Assembly (NCBI GenBank): GCA_012512605.1
Contig: JAAZDX010000102.1
Location: forward strand, 1-13,673
Reading direction: 5' to 3'
Source: Bacillota bacterium
GTDB lineage: Bacteria > Bacillota > UBA4882 > UBA10575
Length of the DNA stretch: 13,673 bases
Shown here: positions 1 to 8,869 of the stretch, one piece after another
How the letters are laid out: every line of letters begins with the position of its first letter
Numbering within the stretch: position 1 is the stretch's first letter
Translations under genes and position numbers: made by a program
The notes under the pieces: generated by a model
Told to the model about the DNA's origin: nothing
The model's input: the letters and a program-made list of their open reading frames with translations, nothing else
Database searches by the model: none

Positions 1-539
1 ATCTTGAACAGTTTGCCAAGGATCACCGTTTGGACTTGACTTATATTGCGAAGGTACACATCGAACCGATGGGCGTCTACTCCAAAAAAATCACGGAACT
101 AGCGCAATTGCGAAACCGTGCTGTAGTTGCCGTGCCGAATGATCCGACCAACTGTGGGCGGGCGTTGATGTTGCTGGAACAAGCGAAATTGATTGAACTC
201 CGGGAAGGCGTTGGGCTGCTCGCTACCGAGTTTGACATCGCGAAAAACCCGAAAAACATTCAGGTCAGAGCCTTGGAAGCCGCGCAGTTGCCACGGATTC
301 TCCCCGAAGTTGATCTGGCGGTGATCAATACCAACTATGCGCTTCCTGCTGGTCTGGTTCCGAACCGGGATGCCTTGTTTATTGAAGGCGCGGAATCTCC
401 TTACGCCAATGTCCTTGCGGTGCGGACGGCGGACCAGAATAAACCAGCCCTGCAAAAACTGGCCCAAGCGCTGAACAGTCCGGAGATCAAAGCATATCTC
501 CTCGAAAACTACAGCGGGGATATTGTACCCGCGTTCTAA
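1..539 (+). CDS. metQ: MetQ/NlpA-family methionine-binding lipoprotein, C-terminal part
   Basis: The frame is open from the window edge (first full codon at 3) to TAA at 537-539, giving 178 visible residues of a protein that is usually about 270 aa. The lipoprotein signal and roughly the first 90 residues lie outside the window. Family-typical stretches are LEQFAKDH near the edge, VHIEPMGVYSKK, VAVPNDPTNCGRAL and AVINTNYA, which line the ligand cleft of NlpA/MetQ proteins. The known role is the extracytoplasmic receptor of the MetNIQ ABC importer for methionine, lipid-anchored on the outer face of the membrane. The gene is followed within 35 nt by a strong terminator, so it is probably the last gene of an operon; metN and metI are expected upstream but cannot be seen. 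The in-frame TTG at 30 is internal and not a real start. A related NlpA paralogue with another substrate is possible. Confidence 0.9.
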   Translation, partial: LEQFAKDHRLDLTYIAKVHIEPMGVYSKKITELAQLRNRAVVAVPNDPTNCGRALMLLEQAKLIELREGVGLLATEFDIAKNPKNIQVRALEAAQLPRILPEVDLAVINTNYALPAGLVPNRDALFIEGAESPYANVLAVRTADQNKPALQKLAQALNSPEIKAYLLENYSGDIVPAF

Positions 540-573
540 ACAGGCCAATTTATCGTGCTTCTATGTTGTTGAT

Positions 574-604
574 AAAAAAACCCCTTGACTAAAGGGGTTT
601 TTTT
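574..604. terminator. Bidirectional rho-independent terminator
   Basis: A perfect 13-bp stem pairs 574-586 with 592-604 around the 5-nt loop GACTA. The stem is CCCCTT/AAGGGG flanked by A7 and T7, so each strand has its own U-tract. It ends the methionine-binding lipoprotein gene on the plus strand and is well placed (60 nt past the stop) to end the convergent HAD gene on the minus strand. Confidence 0.92.
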
Positions 605-663
605 CTTGGCGAAAGATAGAAGGAGTAGGCTGCGGCTGTCTAGAACGATGATTTACCAAGGAT

Positions 664-1392
664 TCAGTTTTTTGAGGACGGAAGCTCTTTTAAAGCCATG
701 AGGACTTGGGGAAGCTCGGCAAGACGGCAAGTGTAGTCTGGCGTGAGCTTTGTTTTCCCCCGACTGATCAGCCGGTCGGTGACGAGACAAGTCTTCATCC
801 CCAGCTCGGCAGCGACCATATCTTCTTCCACATCATTACCGATCATCATACACTCCTCCGGTTTGACCTTTAGGAGATCGAGAATCTCCCGGTAGTAGTT
901 GGGATTGGGTTTGCAAAAGTGCATCTTCTCCATGGAAGTGACCAGGAGGTAAGGGAGATCGTGACAGTTAATCCAAGACAAACGTTCGATAATTGCATCG
1001 CGGGGAAAGACCGGATTAGTCGCGATCGTGACACTGAATCCTTGCTCCAAAGCGGAAGCCAAAAGCGTACGCACCGGGCCGGCCGGCGGTAGGTTATTGC
1101 CCAGCGTTCGGTACTCATGCGCATAGAAGTCGCGGAAGATCGGTTCCAGGACGGCGCGGGTCATGCCGATTCGGGCCGGAAAGTCCTGCCAGAAGACTTC
1201 TTCGTTCGTTAGATTCGGATCATTGCTTTTGATCATCACCATGGTACTGGCCAACAATTTATCTTGAAAGACCTTCGGTTCAATGGCGGTGGCAAACCGG
1301 GCGCTTAGGGTTACAAGATAATCCTGGAAGAAAAAATCCAGGTCGATTGGGAGCAGTGTACCGTCTAAATCAAAAAACAAGTGTTTAATCAT
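664..1392 (-). CDS. HAD-superfamily hydrolase (Cof/phosphatase-like)
   Basis: A 242-aa cytoplasmic protein with all four HAD motifs: motif I FFDLDGTLL (nucleophile D8, acid D10), motif II ATNP (T125), motif III K161 in FCKPNP, and motif IV IGNDVEED (D187, D191). A mainly helical stretch between motifs I and II (about residues 15-110) looks like a C1-type cap, as in small-molecule phosphatases of the phosphoglycolate-phosphatase type. The substrate cannot be told from sequence. The frame is open to 1488, but the ATG at 1392 is the likely start: it has AAAGGAAGG seven bases upstream, the FDLDGT motif then falls at residue 8 as is usual, and a good promoter (1432-1460) lies inside the longer reading. 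The gene is monocistronic, divergent from the DUF819 gene and convergent with the metQ-like gene. Confidence 0.87.
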   Translation of the reverse strand: MIKHLFFDLDGTLLPIDLDFFFQDYLVTLSARFATAIEPKVFQDKLLASTMVMIKSNDPNLTNEEVFWQDFPARIGMTRAVLEPIFRDFYAHEYRTLGNNLPPAGPVRTLLASALEQGFSVTIATNPVFPRDAIIERLSWINCHDLPYLLVTSMEKMHFCKPNPNYYREILDLLKVKPEECMMIGNDVEEDMVAAELGMKTCLVTDRLISRGKTKLTPDYTCRLAELPQVLMALKELPSSKN

Positions 1393-1431
1393 AAAAAAAC
1401 CTTCCTTTCTCTGCGGGCGGGGCTGATTAGA

Positions 1432-1460
1432 ATTATACATAATTGGCTTCGGGATGTAAA
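1432..1460 (-). promoter_or_regulatory. Sigma-A-type promoter of the HAD hydrolase gene
   Basis: On the minus strand a -35 TTTACA (1460-1455) is separated by exactly 17 nt from a perfect -10 TATAAT (1437-1432). The predicted transcript starts about 30 nt upstream of the ATG at 1392, leaving room for the AAAGGAAGG ribosome binding site. This supports the short start for the HAD gene. Confidence 0.75.
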
Positions 1461-1506
1461 GGCGGGCCCCTTTTTCTGCCACCACCATTTATACCTTTAT
1501 GTTACC

Positions 1507-1536
1507 TTGACAAACAAAGGACGGTAATTGTAAAAT
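1507..1536 (+). promoter_or_regulatory. Sigma-A-type promoter of the DUF819-GNAT operon
   Basis: A perfect -35 TTGACA (1507-1512), an 18-nt spacer and a near-consensus -10 TAAAAT (1531-1536) lie about 50 nt upstream of the GTG start at 1590. It faces away from the HAD promoter, so the intergenic region is divergent. No clear operator was seen. Confidence 0.65.
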
Positions 1537-1589
1537 CTAGTTACTGATCATATCATAGACTCGGTAAAAGCGGGAAAAGAGGCGATGTC

Positions 1590-2696
1590 GTGAAAGTCAT
1601 CGAAATGATCTTTTACTTTATAACACCATTTTTAATTACTAAAGGGTTACAAAGTTCGAAAAAAATTGGGTTTCTCAGCCCGATTCTCCTTTGTTACCTG
1701 GTGGGGATGGTTCTCGGCAACCAAAGTATAATACCCATTGATAAACAGTTAGCCCTTTCCTTGGCGGAAGTGGCGGTGCCGATTGCCATTCCCTTAATTC
1801 TTTTTTCCACCAATGTCAAAAGGTGGCTAAAACTGGCGCGAAAAACGGTGCTCTCCTTTGTTCTGGTTGCCATCAGTGCGGTGGTCAGTGCTGTTCTTGC
1901 TGCTTTGTTTTTTTCTTGGGTACCGGAATACTGGAAAATATCCGGAATGTTAGTAGGGGTGTACACCGGGGGAACACCTAATTTGATGGCTATTGGTATG
2001 GGGTTGCAGGTTCGGGAGGAAACTTTAATCTTGACCAATACCGCCGATGCGATCATGGGCGGACTCTATTTCTTGTTTTTAGTGACCGGGGCCAAATGGT
2101 TGGTTGGGAAGATCTTACCACCCTTCTCCTCCCCGTTTACCGAACCGGCCTTGGCGGCGACGGAGGAAGAAGGGTCGAAAGTCGCATTGGGTTTTGCGGT
2201 CCTGCTCTCCTTAATATGTGTGGGGATCAGTGCCGGAATTGCCCTGCTGGTCACCGGGGGACTTGATGTGGGTATTATCATGTTAATCCTCACCACCCTT
2301 GGCGTAGCCGCCTCTTTCCACCAGCGGATCCGCCGGATTAAAGGCACCTACGAAGCAGGCCAGTACTTTATCCTTGTTTTTTCGTTGACACTGGGGACTA
2401 ATATTAATTTCCAAGAGATCTTGAGTTCCAGTACGGGAATCTTTCTTTACACCGCCTTTGTGATGACGACTGCTATTTTGATCCACATAATCCTGGCGAG
2501 GATTTTCCGGATTGACACGGATACCATGCTTATTACCTCAACCGCCGGAATTTTTGGTCCGGCCGTTATCGGACCGGTTGCCGAGCGTTTAAAGAACCGT
2601 GAGGTGCTTGTGCCGGGATTAACCTGCGGTTTAATGGGGTATGCCATCGGTAATTACTTGGGCTTTGCGGTCGCTTGGTTGCTGATGCCACGCTAA
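1590..2696 (+). CDS. DUF819-family (YjcL-like) multipass membrane protein
   Basis: A 368-aa integral membrane protein with roughly ten hydrophobic segments. Features I associate with DUF819 are LSPILLCYLVGMVLGN (29-44), VAVPIAIPLILFS (61-73), YTGGTPNLMAIG (125-136), TNTADAIMGG (149-158), TAGIFGPAVIGPVA (318-331) and PGLTCGLMGYAIGN (342-355). The glycine/proline-rich re-entrant-looking motifs in both halves suggest a carrier with inverted repeats, but the family's substrate is unknown to me. Start: GTG at 1590 has AAAAGAGG (1575-1582) seven bases upstream; ATG at 1605 is a weaker alternative. A charged, less conserved loop at about residues 175-197 divides the two halves. The gene is first in an operon with the GNAT-like gene 15 nt downstream. 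Confidence 0.87.
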   Translation: MKVIEMIFYFITPFLITKGLQSSKKIGFLSPILLCYLVGMVLGNQSIIPIDKQLALSLAEVAVPIAIPLILFSTNVKRWLKLARKTVLSFVLVAISAVVSAVLAALFFSWVPEYWKISGMLVGVYTGGTPNLMAIGMGLQVREETLILTNTADAIMGGLYFLFLVTGAKWLVGKILPPFSSPFTEPALAATEEEGSKVALGFAVLLSLICVGISAGIALLVTGGLDVGIIMLILTTLGVAASFHQRIRRIKGTYEAGQYFILVFSLTLGTNINFQEILSSSTGIFLYTAFVMTTAILIHIILARIFRIDTDTMLITSTAGIFGPAVIGPVAERLKNREVLVPGLTCGLMGYAIGNYLGFAVAWLLMPR

Positions 2697-2711
2697 GATG
2701 GGAGAAGAGAA

Positions 2712-3830
2712 ATGCTACAAATTAAAGAGGTACAAGACGTTAAAGGGTTAAAAAAGTTTATTGCGCTACCATGGACGATCTATAAGAACGATCCTAACTG
2801 GGTGCCGCCCCTCCGCGGGCAGCAACTCCGCACTCTGCAGGGAAAAAACAACCCCTTACTGGCCAATGGGGAACATACTTTCTTTCTGGCCCAGGTTGGG
2901 GAGGAAGTGGTTGGACGGCTTTTAGTCGGGATTAACCAGAAACTAAACCGAGAAAAGAAAAAAGAAGAGGGTTATCTGAGCCTTTTTGAATCGATCGATG
3001 ACCAAAAAGTGGCTTTTGCATTATTTGCCGCGGCCAGCCGGTGGTTAAGAGCGCGGGGGATCAACAGCATCGTTGGACCGGTCTCCCCAACCAACGGCGA
3101 TGATAACCGGGGAATTTTAATCAAGGGGTTTGACGGGCCGCCGGTGTTGATGAATTCTTATAACCCTTCTTATTACGAAAGCTTCTTTGAAGCCTATGGC
3201 TTTGGGAAGGATATGGACCTCTTCGCTTTTTACCTGGATGTGGCGAGCTTGGATACGGAACGGTTTGACCGGGTTGTCTCCTATGCCATGCGGAAATACC
3301 GGTTTCGGATCGAGCGTTTTGACCGGAAACAGGTGGAGCGGGAGATTCGGGATATCAAAAAAATCCTTGACTTGGCCATGCCGGCCACCTGGGAGCATTT
3401 AACCCCGCCCTCGCTGGAGGAGATTCGGTCTGAATTCGAGACTTTGGTTCAGTTTATGGATGCGGATCTGGTCTATATCGCCCGCTCGGGAACGGAGCCC
3501 ATTGGTTTTGTGGTTGGTTTGCCCGACTATAACCAGGTCTTGAAACGGCTGAATGGACGGCTTTTCCCCTTTGGTTGGGCGAAATACCTCTGGTACAAAC
3601 GCCGGATCAACGGTGCCCGGGTCTTTATCCAGTTTGTCGTCCCCAGGTTCCGGAACAAGGCGGTCAACGGTGCGATCTACCATCGTCTAATGGTGGAAGC
3701 GCGCAAAAAAGGCTATAAGTATGGGGAAGGCTCGGCTATTGCCGAGATGAATAAGGAATCCATCCGTTCGGTGGAAGGCGCGGGCGGCCGGCTTTACCGG
3801 ACCTACCGCATCTACCGGAAAGAAATATAG
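2712..3830 (+). CDS. YghO-like / GNAT-fold protein of unknown substrate
   Basis: A 372-aa soluble protein, ATG at 2712 preceded by GGGAGAAGAG. The N-terminal half has FIALPWTIYKNDPNWVPPL (16-34), the GPVSPTNGDDNRGILIKGF block (122-140) and PPVLMNSYNPSYYESFFEAYGF (143-164). The C-terminal half (about 250-372) reads like an acetyltransferase fold: EPIGFVVGLPDYN (262-274), a helix AIYHRLMVEARKKGY (321-335), then EMNKESIRSVEGAGGRLYRTYRIYRK (345-370), the usual ending of this family. Such proteins are commonly annotated as N-acetyltransferase; neither substrate nor activity is established as far as I know. It lies 15 nt after the DUF819 gene and ends before a terminator, so the two are co-transcribed. 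Identification rests on family resemblance to E. coli YghO; acetyl transfer is inference. Confidence 0.78.
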   Translation: MLQIKEVQDVKGLKKFIALPWTIYKNDPNWVPPLRGQQLRTLQGKNNPLLANGEHTFFLAQVGEEVVGRLLVGINQKLNREKKKEEGYLSLFESIDDQKVAFALFAAASRWLRARGINSIVGPVSPTNGDDNRGILIKGFDGPPVLMNSYNPSYYESFFEAYGFGKDMDLFAFYLDVASLDTERFDRVVSYAMRKYRFRIERFDRKQVEREIRDIKKILDLAMPATWEHLTPPSLEEIRSEFETLVQFMDADLVYIARSGTEPIGFVVGLPDYNQVLKRLNGRLFPFGWAKYLWYKRRINGARVFIQFVVPRFRNKAVNGAIYHRLMVEARKKGYKYGEGSAIAEMNKESIRSVEGAGGRLYRTYRIYRKEI

Positions 3831-3877
3831 TTAACGACGGATCGTTGCCGGCCGCCTCGCTTTAACGCTTGAAGAAA

Positions 3878-3930
3878 AACGCACCACGGTAGTTATAAGG
3901 ACCAGGTGGTGCGTTCTTTTTTATTTTTTA
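3878..3930. terminator. Bidirectional rho-independent terminator between convergent operons
   Basis: A 10-bp perfect stem AACGCACCAC (3878-3887) / GTGGTGCGTT (3906-3915), with a possible inner GGT/ACC extension and then CTTTTTTATTTTTTA. On the opposite strand the same stem is followed by TTTTTC, so it can also stop the uvrA transcript, whose stop codon is about 60 nt away. Confidence 0.88.
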
Positions 3931-3976
3931 TCTTGAAGGTTTAAAAGGTGCTGATTAGCTGTTGGTTATTGGTGGA

Positions 3977-6823
3977 TCAAGCTTCTTTTCCCACCGGAAC
4001 GAGACCCAGCACCGGACGGAGAACTTCGCCGGTATAAGAGGCGGAGTTGTTAGCGACTTCTTCCGGCGTACCGACGGCCACGACCTGACCGCCCTGGTCG
4101 CCGCCCTCCGGACCGAGATCGATCAGGTAATCGGCGGTCTTAATCACCTCTAGATTGTGCTCGATCACAAGGACGGTGTTCCCGCTTTCGACCAGTCGTT
4201 GTAAGATCTCCAGCAGCTTTTCCACATCGGCAAAATGCAGGCCGGTCGTGGGCTCGTCCAAAATATAAAAGGTCCGGCCGTTACTGCGCTTCGCTAGTTC
4301 GGTGGCAAGCTTGACCCGTTGGGCTTCGCCGCCCGAAAGGGTGGTTGCCGGTTGTCCCAGCTTAATGTAGCCCAATCCCACATCGTACAAGGTCTGGAGA
4401 CGGCGCTGGATGCGGGGATGGTTGGCAAAGAAATCCAGGGCTTCCTCGACGGGCATGGCGAGAATATCGGCGATGGTTTTTCCACGGTATTTAACCTCAA
4501 GGGTCTCCCGGTTGTAGCGTTTTCCTTTACAGACTTCACAGGGTACGTAGACATCGGGGAGAAAGTGCATCTCGATGCGGATGATCCCATCGCCGGTGCA
4601 GGCCTCGCAGCGCCCTCCTTTGACATTAAAGGAAAAACGCCCGGGCTTATACCCCCGTAATTTAGCCTCAGGGGTTTCGGCAAAGACGGCCCGGATCTCA
4701 TCGAAGACCCCAGTGTAGGTAGCCGGATTCGAGCGGGGCGTGCGGCCAATCGGTGATTGGTCGATGTTGATCACCTTATCAAGATGTTCAAGGCCTTCAA
4801 TTCCTTGGTGTGCGCCGGGATAGAGGGTGGTGGCCCGGTTCAGTTTGCGGGCCAAAACCGGATAAAGGATATCATTGATCAAGGTGCTTTTGCCGGAACC
4901 CGAAACCCCGGTTACCGCCACAAAACAGCCTAAGGGGATGGCAACATCGATCTTTTTTAAATTATGCTCCTGGGCACCTTTAATCGTTAAAAACTTACCG
5001 TTTCCGGGACGGCGGAAAGGAGGGACCGGGATCCGGCGTTGACCAGATAGGTAGGCACCGGTCACCGAATGGGGGCAACGGATAATGGTCGGTAGATCTC
5101 CGGTGGCGACCACCTCACCGCCGTGGGCCCCGGCCCCGGGCCCGATATCAACCAGGTAATCGGCGGCCCGCATCATTTCTTCGTCGTGTTCGACGACGAT
5201 TAAAGTGTTTCCTAAATCGCGTAAGTTAAGCAGCGCATTGATCAGTCGCCGGTTATCCCTTTGGTGCAGTCCGATGCTGGGTTCATCTAAAATGTACAAG
5301 ACCCCCACCAGCGAGGATCCAATCTGGGTGGCCAGTCGGATGCGTTGGGCTTCGCCGCCCGAAAGGGAACCGGCGGTCCGGTCGAGAGTCAGGTAGTCGA
5401 GGCCAACATCGACCAGGAAACCCAGGCGTTTGTCGATCTCTTTTAAAACCTGCTTAGCAATGATCTGCTCTTTCTCCGAGAGCTTTAAGGAAGCGAAAAA
5501 AGTTTTGGCTTTGGCGATCGAAAAAGCCGTGACTTGGCTAATATTATAAGCACCGATCTTGACAGCCAGACTTTCCGGCCGGAGCCGGGCACCGTGGCAG
5601 CTGCTGCAGGGGCGCATGGTCATAAACCGATTCTCAAAATCCTGACGGATTGCTTCCGAGTCGGTCTTCCGGTAGCGGCGGCTTAGGTTGTTAATAATCC
5701 CTTCAAACCGCACCTGTTGCCGCCACTCACGGCCGTTGTTGCCCTGATAAACAACGGGGATCTTTTCCCGGCCGGAGCCGTAAAGAATGGCGTTGACCTG
5801 GGTTGGGGTGGCTTCCTTCAAGGGTAGATCCGGGTCGAGGCCATAATGCCGGGCGACGCTAAATAGGTACTGCAGTGACCAAGAACTCTGGTTGGCGCTC
5901 CAGGGTAGAACCGCCCCTTCCCGAATGGACCGGTTTTTATCCAGAATCTTCTCGGGGTCAATCTCCAGTTTAAAGCCGAGCCCATCACAGTCGGGACAGG
6001 CACCGTAGGGCGAGTTAAAGGAGAACATCCGCGGGGTAATCTCCTCAAAACTGAACCCGCACTGGGGGCAGGCGAAATTGGCGCTGAACAAAGTTTCTTC
6101 GCCCGTGAGCGGAGCGATAATGACCAGACCCTTGGCCATATCGAGGGCTAGTTCGACCGAGGCGGCGAGCCGTTGATAAATCCCGGGCCGGAGGATGAGC
6201 CGGTCCACGACCACTTCGATCCAGTGTTGTTTGTACCGGCTGAGCGTGATTTCGTCATCCAGGTTATAAATCTCACCGTCCACCCGCACCCGGACAAAAC
6301 CTTCTTTTTTCAAGTCGGAAAAGACCTTAGTGTACTCCCCTTTCCGTCCCCGGACGATCGGGGCCAGGACATGAAACCGGGTTTCGTCCGGAAGGGTCAT
6401 GACTTGATCCACGATCTGCTCGACAGTCTGCTTGGTAATAGGACAGCCGCACGTCGGACAGAAGGGCTGGCCAACCCGGGCAAACAGCAAGCGGAGGTAG
6501 TCGTAGATTTCGGTGACCGTTCCCACGGTGGAACGGGGGTTCCGCGAGGTTGTTTTCTGGTCGATGGAGATCGCCGGGGAAAGGCCTTCGATGTAGTCCA
6601 CGTCGGGTTTATCCATTTGACCAAGGAACTGTCGGGCGTAGGCGGACAGCGATTCCACGTACCGCCGCTGTCCTTCCGCGTAAATTGTATCAAAGGCCAG
6701 CGAAGATTTGCCCGAACCGGAGATCCCGGTCATCACAACAAGCTGGTTCCGGGGAATCTCAAGGTCAATATTTTTTAGGTTGTGGACACGCGCGCCGCGA
6801 ATGGTGATCCAGTCCTTTTTCAT
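3977..6823 (-). CDS. uvrA: UvrABC excinuclease subunit A (DNA damage recognition ATPase)
   Basis: A 948-aa protein, full length for the family. It has two ABC ATPase halves: Walker A GISGSGKSS (33-41) and GVSGSGKST (639-647), signatures LSGGEAQ (487-493 and 829-835), and Walker B YILDEPS (510-516) and YILDEPT (853-859). Zinc-module cysteines are intact at C252/C255/C276/C279 and C739/C742/C762/C765, with further pairs at C122/C125 and C406/C409. The early block NPRSTVGTVTEIYDYLRLLF (95-114) is typical. UvrA dimers scan DNA, bind bulky lesions with UvrB and load UvrB at the damage. The ATG at 6823 is six bases after the uvrB stop (6832-6830); its GGAGG lies in the last uvrB codons, 11 nt from the ATG, suggesting translational coupling. 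It is last in its transcription unit, and no residue of note is missing. Confidence 0.98.
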   Translation of the reverse strand: MKKDWITIRGARVHNLKNIDLEIPRNQLVVMTGISGSGKSSLAFDTIYAEGQRRYVESLSAYARQFLGQMDKPDVDYIEGLSPAISIDQKTTSRNPRSTVGTVTEIYDYLRLLFARVGQPFCPTCGCPITKQTVEQIVDQVMTLPDETRFHVLAPIVRGRKGEYTKVFSDLKKEGFVRVRVDGEIYNLDDEITLSRYKQHWIEVVVDRLILRPGIYQRLAASVELALDMAKGLVIIAPLTGEETLFSANFACPQCGFSFEEITPRMFSFNSPYGACPDCDGLGFKLEIDPEKILDKNRSIREGAVLPWSANQSSWSLQYLFSVARHYGLDPDLPLKEATPTQVNAILYGSGREKIPVVYQGNNGREWRQQVRFEGIINNLSRRYRKTDSEAIRQDFENRFMTMRPCSSCHGARLRPESLAVKIGAYNISQVTAFSIAKAKTFFASLKLSEKEQIIAKQVLKEIDKRLGFLVDVGLDYLTLDRTAGSLSGGEAQRIRLATQIGSSLVGVLYILDEPSIGLHQRDNRRLINALLNLRDLGNTLIVVEHDEEMMRAADYLVDIGPGAGAHGGEVVATGDLPTIIRCPHSVTGAYLSGQRRIPVPPFRRPGNGKFLTIKGAQEHNLKKIDVAIPLGCFVAVTGVSGSGKSTLINDILYPVLARKLNRATTLYPGAHQGIEGLEHLDKVINIDQSPIGRTPRSNPATYTGVFDEIRAVFAETPEAKLRGYKPGRFSFNVKGGRCEACTGDGIIRIEMHFLPDVYVPCEVCKGKRYNRETLEVKYRGKTIADILAMPVEEALDFFANHPRIQRRLQTLYDVGLGYIKLGQPATTLSGGEAQRVKLATELAKRSNGRTFYILDEPTTGLHFADVEKLLEILQRLVESGNTVLVIEHNLEVIKTADYLIDLGPEGGDQGGQVVAVGTPEEVANNSASYTGEVLRPVLGLVPVGKEA

Positions 6824-6829
6824 CTCTGT

Positions 6830-8803
6830 TCATTCCTCCAGTAACTTCTGCCATTCCTTCAGTTCATCCCGTAATTGGGCTGCGGTCTCAAATTCTAATT
6901 TGCCCGCGGCCGCCAACATCTCGGCTTCTAACCGGTTGATGGTCTCCTCCACTTCGGCTCGGGTCATTTTCTGTTGTTTTGTCTGGTAAACCACTTTCTC
7001 TTCGGCCACCTGTTCCAGGCTGATTAGATCGCGCACCGCTTTCTGGACCGAGGCGGGGGTAATGTTGTGCTCTTCGTTATAACGGAGCTGTTTGGTTCGG
7101 CGCCGGTTGGTTTCTTGGATGGCGCGGGCCATTGAATCGGTCACCTGGTCGGCATACATGATCACTTTCCCGGCTACATGGCGGGCGGCCCGACCAATGA
7201 TCTGGATCAGAGTGGTCTCCGAACGGAGAAAACCTTCCTTATCCGCGTCCAGGATGGCAACCAGCGTAACTTCCGGTAAATCCAGCCCTTCTCGTAACAG
7301 GTTGATTCCGACGAGGACATCGAATTTACCAAGCCGGAGATCGCGTAGAATCTCAACCCGGTCGATGGTGTGGATCTCCGAGTGGAGATATTTCACGCGA
7401 AAACCGGCCTCTTCCAAGTATTCGGTTAAATCTTCGGACATCCGTTTGGTTAAGGTGATGACCAGGACCCGCTCCTGGCGGTCCACCCGCTGGCGAATCT
7501 CTTCCATCAGATCATCAATCTGTCCTTTTACCGGGCGGACTTCTACCTCCGGATCCAGCAGTCCGGTGGGGCGAATGACCTGTTCCACCACTTGGGATGC
7601 TTTTTGCAGTTCGTAGGCAGCCGGGGTGGCCGAGACGTAGATTACTTGGTTCACGGCTTGTTCGAACTCTTCGAAGCGGAGCGGGCGGTTGTCCAAAGCG
7701 GAAGGCAGGCGGAAGCCGTATCGTACCAGGGTTTCTTTGCGTGAACGGTCCCCGGCGTACATCGCCCTAAGTTGGGGGATGGTCACGTGCGACTCGTCGA
7801 TGAAAAGCAGAAAATCGTCGGGAAAATAATCAAGGAGGGTGGCCGGGGGTTCGCCCGGTTGCCGCCCGGTTAGGTGGCGGGAGTAGTTCTCAATTCCTTG
7901 ACAAAAGCCAACTTCTTGCATCATCTCCAGATCGAAGTTGGTCCGTTGTTCTAACCTTTGGGCTTCCAAAAGTTTGCCCTCGGCACGCAACCGGGTCAGC
8001 TCCGTTTCGAGTTCAGCTTCGATCGAGCGGATTGCCGTCTTCATCTTTTCTTCGCTGGTCACGTAGTGGGTGCCCGGGTAGATTGTAATTTGTTCTATTT
8101 CGCCCAAAATTTCCCCCGTTAAGGGGTCGACCTCGAGGATCCGGTCAATTTCATCCCCGAAGAGCTCGATGCGGATCACGGTTTCGCCATAGACCGGAAT
8201 AATCTCGATCACATCCCCGCGGACCCGGAAGGTGCCACGGGTAAAGCCTACATCGTTCCGGGTATATTGGATCCCCACCAAGCGGCGGAGGATCTTGTCG
8301 CGGTTTCGGGTGTCCCCGTGTTTAAGTGAGAGGGTCATGCCCTGGTAATCTTCGGGGGAGCCTAGCCCGTAAATACAAGAGACACTGGCCACAATTAAAA
8401 CATCCCGCCGTTCGAAAAGGGCGGAAGTGGAAGCATGGCGCAGCCGATCAATCTCTTGGTTGATGCTGGCGTCCTTTTCAATATAGGTATCGGACTGAGG
8501 AATATAAGCCTCCGGTTGGTAGTAATCGTAGTAACTGACAAAGTAATGGACGGCATTTTCCGGAAAAAACTCTTTAAATTCACTGTATAATTGGGCGGCA
8601 AGGGTTTTATTATGCGCAATGACCAAGGTGGGCCGGTTGACCCGGGCAACCACATTGGCCATGGTAAAAGTCTTCCCGGATCCGGTGACGCCGAGTAAAA
8701 CCTGGTGGGGCATCCCGGCTTCGAGACCCGCGGTTAATTCGGCAACCGCCTGTGGTTGGTCGCCGCGGAGCGTATACGGGGAAACCAACTTAAATCCGGA
8801 CAT
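6830..8803 (-). CDS. uvrB: UvrABC excinuclease subunit B (damage verification helicase-like ATPase)
   Basis: A 657-aa protein, standard length. It shows Walker A GVTGSGKT (38-45), the damage-wedging beta-hairpin region YYDYYQPEAYIP (91-102), Walker B FIDESH (334-339), YVSATPA (389-395), motif V INLLREGLDLPEV (500-512), motif VI QIIGRAAR (534-541) and a C-terminal UVR domain (about 615-652) that contacts UvrC. UvrB receives the lesion from UvrA, verifies it by strand separation and recruits UvrC for dual incision; uvrC is not in this window. The ATG at 8803 has GGAG eight bases upstream. A promoter (8841-8869) and a LexA-like box (8885-8898) lie in front, so SOS control of the uvrBA pair is likely. 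The spacing to the upstream deacetylase gene (138 nt) makes some readthrough from that operon possible. Confidence 0.98.
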   Translation of the reverse strand: MSGFKLVSPYTLRGDQPQAVAELTAGLEAGMPHQVLLGVTGSGKTFTMANVVARVNRPTLVIAHNKTLAAQLYSEFKEFFPENAVHYFVSYYDYYQPEAYIPQSDTYIEKDASINQEIDRLRHASTSALFERRDVLIVASVSCIYGLGSPEDYQGMTLSLKHGDTRNRDKILRRLVGIQYTRNDVGFTRGTFRVRGDVIEIIPVYGETVIRIELFGDEIDRILEVDPLTGEILGEIEQITIYPGTHYVTSEEKMKTAIRSIEAELETELTRLRAEGKLLEAQRLEQRTNFDLEMMQEVGFCQGIENYSRHLTGRQPGEPPATLLDYFPDDFLLFIDESHVTIPQLRAMYAGDRSRKETLVRYGFRLPSALDNRPLRFEEFEQAVNQVIYVSATPAAYELQKASQVVEQVIRPTGLLDPEVEVRPVKGQIDDLMEEIRQRVDRQERVLVITLTKRMSEDLTEYLEEAGFRVKYLHSEIHTIDRVEILRDLRLGKFDVLVGINLLREGLDLPEVTLVAILDADKEGFLRSETTLIQIIGRAARHVAGKVIMYADQVTDSMARAIQETNRRRTKQLRYNEEHNITPASVQKAVRDLISLEQVAEEKVVYQTKQQKMTRAEVEETINRLEAEMLAAAGKLEFETAAQLRDELKEWQKLLEE

Positions 8804-8840
8804 CGAATCAACTCCAAACTGTAGCGTTTACATAAAAGCT

Positions 8841-8869
8841 AGTATAACAAAGGGCAAGGGAAAAGGCAA
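8841..8869 (-). promoter_or_regulatory. Probable uvrBA promoter
   Basis: On the minus strand, -35 TTGCCT (8869-8864), a 17-nt spacer and -10 TATACT (8846-8841) give a predicted start of transcription near 8834, about 30 nt before the uvrB ATG. The -35 is a 4/6 match and arises at the junction of the 12-bp tandem duplication. Confidence 0.6.

Noticed and set aside
99..548. Minus-strand 149-codon frame opposite the metQ-like gene
   Set aside because: The plus-strand frame carries clear NlpA-family motifs and continues to the window edge; the antisense frame has no support.
6173..6778. Plus-strand 201-codon frame inside uvrA
   Set aside because: It is antisense to the conserved N-terminal part of uvrA, has no binding site and resembles no family; it is a shadow of the real gene.
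7092..7616. Plus-strand 174-codon frame inside uvrB
   Set aside because: Its composition is S/R/T-rich as expected from the complement of uvrB codons, and the uvrB motifs across the region are intact.
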